Positions 59,001-64,000 of a DNA stretch of 64,000 bases are shown here, in pieces. The stretch spans positions 372,001-436,000 of the forward strand of contig NZ_JAKKCM010000001.1 of the NCBI RefSeq assembly GCF_021728395.1, written 5' to 3'. A model generated the notes under the pieces. That model saw nothing but the letters and a program-made list of their open reading frames with translations, was not told the origin of the DNA and did no database searches. Source of the DNA: Vibrio sp. J1-1. GTDB lineage: Bacteria; Pseudomonadota; Gammaproteobacteria; Enterobacterales; Vibrionaceae. The first letter of the stretch is position 1, and every line of letters starts with the position of its first letter. Made by a program: the position numbers and the translations under genes.

Positions 59001-59861
59001 CGGCGCCATACCTTCCCAGTAGCCATTCGATTCTGCGCCCGTACCCGCAATCGTTGAAGCAGTATGGGTACCGTGGCCATTTAAATCGTCAACACCGTTT
59101 GAAGAATAGGAAAAGTCTTTCGAACCAACCACCTGACCCTGTAAGTCACGGTGCTCAACATCGTAGCCCGTATCTAGTACTGCAACCGTGACACCTTCAC
59201 CATTAAACGTAACCGCTGAAGGACCTAATGCGCCTGTTAAAGGCACGGTCGGTGTTAAAGTGGTACCTACCGATTGCTTGTGTCCATGTATCACTGCGTC
59301 AAGCCACACCCCTTCGATACGTCCGTCCTGTGTCAGGCTTTCCCACACTTCTGCGGCTTTATCTTTTTCGATACCAAATGCTGCACTGTCAATTAATTCG
59401 ATTTCACCGGTTAGTGAAGTCCCCTCAATCACAATAGGTGCTGCAGCACCTGCAAGCGATCCATCTGCATATTCGATAATTACCGGGAGGTTATCTGAGC
59501 TCGCATCATCATAATTTGACTGGTATAACTTATTGATATTAAATAACTCTAAGTCAATGGCGCGAGAATCAACGAAAGGTTGAGCCTTAGCTGGCACCAA
59601 GTAGGTATCATTACCGCGTTTGAACACAGAAGTAACAATTTCTACCCCGTCTTTATTCAACATGCGAATACCACCGAGTTCACCGGTATTACTCACAACA
59701 GCACTGACTTTGTCCCCAGTAATCAGGGTAAACTCAACCCCTTTTGCTCCACCTTGTGCTACAGCCAATTCCGTTTCAGCTTGCGCGCAAAGTGACATGC
59801 TTGCACCTAATAACGCTAAACAATGCACAGCAACCTTGCTGCGCTTAAAGCGACTATTCAT
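56085..59861 (-). CDS. large secreted subtilisin-like (S8) protease
   Basis: A 1258-residue secreted subtilase. The signal peptide ends near residue 28 (LCAQA). A pro-region covers about 30-215, followed by the catalytic domain with D230 (VAVLDTGYD), H263 (NGHGTHTAST), oxyanion N357 (FVISAGNS) and S431 (SGTSMSAPHVAGG). The C-terminal 800 residues are beta-rich and include a PA-like segment (about 780-900). They resemble large Streptomyces-type subtilases more than typical Vibrio proteases. The ATG at 59861 has AAGGAAAT upstream; an earlier in-frame start at 59957 is rejected. Monocistronic; probably degrades extracellular protein. Confidence 0.92.
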   Translation of the reverse strand: MNSRFKRSKVAVHCLALLGASMSLCAQAETELAVAQGGAKGVEFTLITGDKVSAVVSNTGELGGIRMLNKDGVEIVTSVFKRGNDTYLVPAKAQPFVDSRAIDLELFNINKLYQSNYDDASSDNLPVIIEYADGSLAGAAAPIVIEGTSLTGEIELIDSAAFGIEKDKAAEVWESLTQDGRIEGVWLDAVIHGHKQSVGTTLTPTVPLTGALGPSAVTFNGEGVTVAVLDTGYDVEHRDLQGQVVGSKDFSYSSNGVDDLNGHGTHTASTIAGTGAESNGYWEGMAPGADLLIGKVLSNSGGGSTYGIISGMIWAVESGADIVNMSLGGSATACEGPMVDVVEAFRDQALFVISAGNSFTRETVGSPGCAPSALTVAALDRENQTAVFSSRGPSPDGHSAKPDIGSQGVDVVAAASGGVGFNAYRSLSGTSMSAPHVAGGAAIVLQARPELSPVQLKRVLTSSVFDNDAHVLEQGAGPMDVNRAITQPVIAAPNVELGRFVDVASAGSVEASVTLTNISDTDVSYKLSLDLIGEDGKTKLPATLAGLGVKSVTVPANGSVDVPVWIEPQVALRDGAYGTITGRIKGVSIGQSDDQITVPVSFMIQPPEVQLILNAYDNRGKPATNVSKAYIINEEDDWGRALYFSNGQASISLPKGNYSVVSHIVTYDNDSDFGGLPESAAQMAYLDHKVTSDTVLTFDAGMAEKVAFKTDKPIETQGFSFGFTYALDDNKVAKLAAIDLMPDYVEDMYLWSQGHDSRFRSFVSTHATAPEAVLTMENGQQLGTVSQGLTVGFDGEGTAEVVPVGEGDYSTVWSEFDLEGKIALFQHPYYMTSYMVKGALDQGSIGVLFYRPGTHGRYKTAFYGIPNKPVVGLSAEEGEMLFAEIQEGRNKISWSGTSVDRTPYTYQLHHITDGHNKGGLIRVHDKDMYHISAAYHAQGEERPVFRDLMAQTNSTGEFYSTGSPQMLIAPVVRDEYYTATSKNTWTNIVMPGNRIQADGAYFDGPRIMPAGGEEETTWLKGPKGASLNTSSYAVGHRDTNLITWNFPLFGDASGHDAISGHNGSSAYGLWVNGESAYISSGTLTMPVESAEVRLELRNYNRGVAERSTIGDKLGSFYQGIFTFMTDQNLQGAQPILVPQINLPVDINNSYAAGEPAKVVLSGAMDSIDNVSLTEVTLQYAYGQECLLSYVFGYSYCPVSTKLNESDWIDADVSYEDGQWIATVPNDAETGEFVHLRVVMSDEGASSAQVTTLRAYQLK

Positions 59862-60800
59862 AAATTTCCTTATTTCTATATTTATACTCGATAGCTCTTT
59901 AACCTTTATTCCGTAAAGATTAAGAACCAAGTCCTTTTTATTTAAAACGCAGTACATACAGCCCCTGAGAATTAGGGGAAATTATTAACACATTACTTAT
60001 TTAAGGTAAATAGAAGGTATGTCTTATGGCTTTCAAGAGTGAGGAATAGATTAAACATTAAGTGTTTAAAACAACTTTTGTATTTTTGTGAGACTAAAAG
60101 TACTAGCGTGCACAGAATGCACCCCAATCCATTGAAAAATAAAAACAATTTTCATAAATTAATTTTTTAACAAGATCATTAGGATGGAAATTACCATTCT
60201 ATTTATTTATCAACACATAATTCACTCACCAAACATAACCTTTAGATCAGGAGAATATCTGAACAAAGATCAACTTATTAAATGTAATTTAGGGTGAAAG
60301 ACAGTAATTATCGTTTTAAACGAAAAATTACATTATTCGTTCAGATATTCTTAGTTTTAGATTGATTGACAAGGCTATATCGTAAGGGATTTTTTAAGGG
60401 AGTGGTTTTTCTCCGCTTCATTGTGCATCAATATGATAGCCACCTTAACTATAATATTGATTAATAAATAATTTTTTAATTTCGACCAAACAGAACCATT
60501 GATGTGTAACGCCACCAAAATCGATAGCTTAAAGTGAAAGCCCCTAAATTTAATAAGCTTTATTCCGAAATCCACTTACGTTTCTAAAATGATTTATGAC
60601 TTGTCAGTAAATGATAAACACGACAATATCCAGATCTAATTCACTCAAATTCGAAAAGAAAAAGGCAAGAAAAATTAAGTCCTGTTAATTTGTAAAAACA
60701 GAGTAAATGACAGAATAATATTTTGGTTAGATTTAATCAAAAACGCCGAAATGTACCTAGCAACGATTATTAATAGTGCTACAAATCATCCCTAACGATG
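59862..60800. other. AT-rich region between subtilase and fructanase genes
   Basis: About 940 bases without a supported gene. It contains CCCC-TGAGAATTA-GGGG (around 59962-59979) and GTGCA-CAGAA-TGCAC (60108-60122). A minus-strand 66-codon frame at 60375-60575 was judged spurious. It should hold the subtilase promoter and the fructanase transcript end. Confidence 0.5.
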
Positions 60801-62423
60801 TTATTCACCACCATTATTTCGTTTAATTGGTGCAACTTTTAAGGGCATAAGCTTTAAATTATTCAGCACACTGCCTCCTTCAACGGAGACCACTGAAATA
60901 TCATTGTTTGATGGACCACCAAAATAAAGATTAGAAAGCGAGGCCTGGCCATCGTTAACAAACACTTCAATAGAGAATGTATCAACAATAATATCTAGCT
61001 TCAGACTACCGTTGTTGGCACTAACCACCGCCTTACGTTCCTCACGATATACATCAGGCATCAAGCTTGCTATTGCATCCTGATCACGTCTGATAAACAC
61101 CGTTTTGTCTGCAAAGTTATATCCAACGATGGCATATTGCCCCCCCTTGCCCATAAGGCGAAATTGAATCTCGCTAGCATCAGAATGTGTGTCGATATCG
61201 GAGGTGATTCGATACGCATCCGAGTTGGGTCTAGGGAAGACGGTCTTTGTGGTTTCAGAGACTTCGACTGCCGAGCGAGTATAGGCATTCCCTTCCAACT
61301 TAGAGATGGCATCGATTGGCTTGGATAAAAGCACTGACTCTCCATCGACCGTTCTGAGTTGTATTTGACGTACGATAGAGCTCGCAGCGCCATGCCATTC
61401 TTTCGTAGGCAACTTCGTTGCATAAGCCCAATTATTTAGCCAGCCGATCGCGTACCGAGAGTCAAGACGTTGTTTCGTTTCCTGGTCGGTATTTGCCCAC
61501 GATACCATCGCATAAAAATCAGCACCAGCATCAAGCCATTTGGGCTCATTACTCTCTGGCGTAAATCGTTTTCCATCCCAATCACCAATCCAGTAGGCTG
61601 TGCCGGTGGTTTTCCCTTTTTTAAAACCATTCGCTCCGGATGCAAGTACCCATCGAATATTATTAGGGTCACCATCAAGCGAGAGCTGAAACAGATCAGG
61701 ACACTCCAAAAGACCAAGATCATTGCGCTGGAAATCGGATTGATAGGTCCAGCGTTTAAGATCTGGGGAGGTATAGAAGCCGATTTTGTGCCCTTCAGCA
61801 AGCGCCATGAGCCATTGACTATTCTCCTCATCCCAAATGACTTTTGGATCTCTCCAATGTTTCGATCCAGGATTGTCCATAATGGGATTGTCTTTATACT
61901 CTTTAAAGTGGTAACCACCATCCGTTGAAACAAAGAGCGACTGTCGCTGAACCCCTTCGTGCTGTTGAGTGACAATTGCAATCACGGCATCTTTACCAAA
62001 ACCAGCTGTATTGTTGCTATCCACGACGGCGCTGCCCGTTTGTATATCCCCAAGGCCGTTTTTGTATTTGTGGATAGCAACTCCCTGCTCCTGCCAGTGG
62101 ACCAGGTCTTTTGATGTCATATGGTACCACTCGGTCCCGTTTCCATTCGGGTAGTCAGCGTTATACAGATAGTAGTAATGCCAGACACCGTCAATCAGCA
62201 ATGGACGCTGAGGATCGTTCATCCAGTGTCTGTTAGGAGTAATATGTATTGCAGGGCGGTAGGGAGACCATTTAACCGGGCGCGTAAACGGAGATAATTC
62301 TGAAGATGTATGTTCAACAAACGATGGTGAACTAGTCACAACACCAGATGCCAGCAATGCACAGAGAGTGAAAGCAGTTCTGCTAGGCCTTACGCCCATC
62401 AATGAATTTATATTAAAGCGCAT
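60801..62423 (-). CDS. secreted GH32 fructanase (exo-levanase/invertase type)
   Basis: A 540-residue GH32 enzyme with an N-terminal signal peptide (about 1-32). The catalytic triad is visible: nucleophile D70 in HWMNDPQRP, D192 in WRDPK and acid/base E240 in ECPDLF. The first motif has QRP where most members have NG, as in levanases paired with levansucrases. A C-terminal beta-sandwich domain follows from about 390. It lies directly downstream of the levansucrase gene with 73 bases between, so the two work on the same polymer: levan synthesis, then release of fructose. Its exact specificity (levan, inulin, sucrose) is not decided by sequence. Confidence 0.92.
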   Translation of the reverse strand: MRFNINSLMGVRPSRTAFTLCALLASGVVTSSPSFVEHTSSELSPFTRPVKWSPYRPAIHITPNRHWMNDPQRPLLIDGVWHYYYLYNADYPNGNGTEWYHMTSKDLVHWQEQGVAIHKYKNGLGDIQTGSAVVDSNNTAGFGKDAVIAIVTQQHEGVQRQSLFVSTDGGYHFKEYKDNPIMDNPGSKHWRDPKVIWDEENSQWLMALAEGHKIGFYTSPDLKRWTYQSDFQRNDLGLLECPDLFQLSLDGDPNNIRWVLASGANGFKKGKTTGTAYWIGDWDGKRFTPESNEPKWLDAGADFYAMVSWANTDQETKQRLDSRYAIGWLNNWAYATKLPTKEWHGAASSIVRQIQLRTVDGESVLLSKPIDAISKLEGNAYTRSAVEVSETTKTVFPRPNSDAYRITSDIDTHSDASEIQFRLMGKGGQYAIVGYNFADKTVFIRRDQDAIASLMPDVYREERKAVVSANNGSLKLDIIVDTFSIEVFVNDGQASLSNLYFGGPSNNDISVVSVEGGSVLNNLKLMPLKVAPIKRNNGGE

Positions 62424-62441
62424 AACCCTACTAATTATTAT

Positions 62442-62466
62442 AGAGGGGCGGAAAAGCCGCCCCTCT
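62442..62466 (-). other. GC-rich hairpin between levansucrase and fructanase genes
   Basis: AGAGGGGCGG pairs with CCGCCCCTCT around a 5-base loop. The tail is ATAATAATT on the minus strand, not a proper T-run, so partial termination or mRNA protection is likely. Confidence 0.6.
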
Positions 62467-62496
62467 CATTTAATGGAATACAGAACTTAATAAGTT

Positions 62497-64000
62497 CTAC
62501 TTAAGTGGTTTCCGGATAACACCGCTCGGATTGACGTTCACACCCGCTGGAATATCAGCCCAGCCGCCTAATCCATTTGTTCCGTAAGAGTAATCAACCT
62601 CTGATTTCTCTCCATCAATCAGGACCTTGACAGTTGGCGCCAACGTACCACCGCGACGGAAATTTTCTTTAACGCCAACGGTATCAATGAATGATTGAAT
62701 CAACCCACCAGGCATCACATAGTGCGAATAAGACTGGAAGTGGCCCGCTGGTTGGTTATAGTCTGGATCGTAAGGTGTTCCTGGGTAGAAATTCAGGTTA
62801 GTTGGGTTACCAAGCACTAAACCAGAGCCTTGGTTCATTGGCTGGTAATCACTACGAATACCATCACCAACAAAGCCATACACCCCTTCAGGACCTGTGA
62901 TACCATTTGCAAATGTTGTGCTGTGGCTAATAGTGAACAGGTAGTATTTACCATCTTTTTGATAGATTTGAGGGCGTTCGGTCTGGTCAGTAACACAGTT
63001 AGCCGACAGGATAGGTGGTAAAAACTCCCACTCAGTAAGGTCTTCATTGGTTGCTCGTGCTAAACCAACGTTACCAATCTGGAAAGTCGCACCCGATGCA
63101 TTCACTTCTCGCACTGTTTCTGCATAAGGGTCACCAACTTGGTATCCCAGATCTTCCTCGGTACATTTAGCCGAACCCCTTTCCATTGCGGAGTTCCCCT
63201 CAAACACCATAAAGGTTTCACCTGGGTGAGCAGGATCTTCAAAGGTGAACGGGTCACGGAAGTTAAAGTAAGGGTTTTGTTCAGCAGTTTGATAGTAAGT
63301 ACCGTCTGCTTCCAGAAGATTAATCACTTTATCGAATCCAGTGAACTTCACGCCATTTTTATTCGCGTGTATCTTGCCGACACTCAGTGCGATACGTGGG
63401 TCGTATGGCTTGATGTCATTACCCGCTGAGTCGCGATAGAACGCTACATCAGTAAAGAAAAGTTTGACCTCACCACCTGGAAAAACTCGTGCAGAACCAG
63501 ACCATTGTGTTTGATGGCTGAATGACTGATCCTCAAAGATTTCCCCAGTTACCCCTTCATCAAAAACAAGACCACCGTAAGTCCATCCACCGTTTTCCGG
63601 ACGCTCTTCCGCTGGAATGCCCGCAGGGCGATAGAAGTAGCCGATCTTCGCAAACTGGTGGCGTTCATCAAAACCTAGGCTTCGATCTGCAACAAGCGAG
63701 AAAATGACTTCCTGGCCATTAATACTGTATTGGTTCGCATCTGCATCAGTTAATGGCCATGAATCCCAAACCCATACCTGCTCGTCAGACATATCTGGAA
63801 AGTCCTGTGGAACACTCGGCATGGTGTACTCTTGTGGCATCGAGTTTTCACGCGATCCCGCCATAGGGTCAGACAAGCGCTTAAGTTGGCGCGCGTCAGC
63901 TCTAGTCCACTTAGCCGTAAAGTTACTATCAGGAGAGTAAGCTTCTTGAGTGTGTACTGTAGGCTCAGGACCTGGTTGAAGCTGAGCTGCGAAACCCACC
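62497..64000 (-). CDS. GH68 levansucrase, N-terminus outside window
   Basis: At least 500 residues of a GH68 levansucrase, cut at the window edge; the start lies beyond 64000. Key motifs are present: VWDSWPLTD (nucleophile aspartate), FRDPFTFED (transition-state aspartate) and TERPQIY (acid/base glutamate). The first visible residues (GFAAQLQPGPEPT) look like a signal-peptide cleavage region, so the enzyme is secreted. It converts sucrose to levan plus glucose. The GTG at 63999 is just an in-frame codon and not the real start. It heads an operon with the GH32 gene. Confidence 0.93.
   Translation of the reverse strand, partial: VGFAAQLQPGPEPTVHTQEAYSPDSNFTAKWTRADARQLKRLSDPMAGSRENSMPQEYTMPSVPQDFPDMSDEQVWVWDSWPLTDADANQYSINGQEVIFSLVADRSLGFDERHQFAKIGYFYRPAGIPAEERPENGGWTYGGLVFDEGVTGEIFEDQSFSHQTQWSGSARVFPGGEVKLFFTDVAFYRDSAGNDIKPYDPRIALSVGKIHANKNGVKFTGFDKVINLLEADGTYYQTAEQNPYFNFRDPFTFEDPAHPGETFMVFEGNSAMERGSAKCTEEDLGYQVGDPYAETVREVNASGATFQIGNVGLARATNEDLTEWEFLPPILSANCVTDQTERPQIYQKDGKYYLFTISHSTTFANGITGPEGVYGFVGDGIRSDYQPMNQGSGLVLGNPTNLNFYPGTPYDPDYNQPAGHFQSYSHYVMPGGLIQSFIDTVGVKENFRRGGTLAPTVKVLIDGEKSEVDYSYGTNGLGGWADIPAGVNVNPSGVIRKPLK

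Noticed and set aside
60375-60575. 66-codon minus-strand ORF
   Set aside because: AT-rich chance frame without ribosome site or family.

Overview
The window is about 64 kb of Vibrio DNA, most likely from the Harveyi clade (V. alginolyticus, V. natriegens, V. harveyi relatives). This rests on a canonical Vibrio Qrr small RNA with LuxO/sigma-54 control signals, a Vibrio-type mal regulon, scrR/scrA genes of the V. alginolyticus type and a vct-like siderophore-uptake locus. The mix of carbon-source, uptake and defence-against-stress genes resembles the smaller Vibrio chromosome, but the replicon cannot be decided from the sequence. Species is not resolved.

Region by region. 1-7933: malQ and malP (minus strand) diverge from the activator malT, with CRP-like and MalT-like sites between. 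8005-8246: a qrr quorum-sensing sRNA on the minus strand with its sigma-54 promoter and two LuxO sites. 8428-15309: housekeeping and small accessory genes (DUF368 undecaprenyl-phosphate translocase, a SCO1 copper chaperone with a small partner, an orphan PTS IIB domain, sstT, pdxY, a Sel1-repeat protein). 15524-27180: the outer part of the maltodextrin system: lipoprotein pullulanase, lipoprotein amylase, a starch-module lipoprotein, malM, lamB and a cytoplasmic glgX-like debranching enzyme. Tandem MalT boxes lie before the pullulanase and candidate boxes lie between lamB and glgX. 27194-30179: sucrose repressor scrR and sucrose PTS permease scrA, without a sucrose-6-phosphate hydrolase beside them. 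30228-32199: a serine recombinase translationally coupled to an MFS exporter. 32217-39246: TonB-dependent receptor, LysR regulator and complete four-gene ferric-siderophore ABC transporter with Fur-box candidates. 39621-44626: RidA, alpha/beta hydrolase, DoxX, two LysR regulators, the guanidinium exporter gdx and a GST. 44692-50341: aminotransferase plus semialdehyde dehydrogenase, separated from a divergent LysR gene by a 280-bp MITE-like element, then an ornithine/lysine-type decarboxylase with a possible leader ORF and hairpin. 50422-52502: an OmpA-family porin and an unknown protein. 53389-56023: a four-gene accessory cassette around an M6 metalloprotease, the least explained part of the window. 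56085-59861: a giant secreted subtilase. 60801-64000: secreted GH32 fructanase and GH68 levansucrase (cut by the window end).

How the genes fit together. Pullulanase and amylase on the cell surface shorten starch, glycogen or pullulan. LamB passes maltodextrins through the outer membrane. MalQ, MalP and the GlgX-like enzyme then process them in the cytoplasm under MalT and probably CRP. The inner-membrane maltose ABC transporter (malEFGK) is not in this window. Sucrose is handled by two routes at opposite ends of the window: PTS import by ScrA, and extracellular conversion to levan by the levansucrase followed by hydrolysis by the GH32 enzyme. The strongest non-coding result is the Qrr sRNA. 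The best candidate for an undescribed system is the M6-protease cassette, in which the protease's C-terminal module is repeated as a free-standing 73-residue protein.
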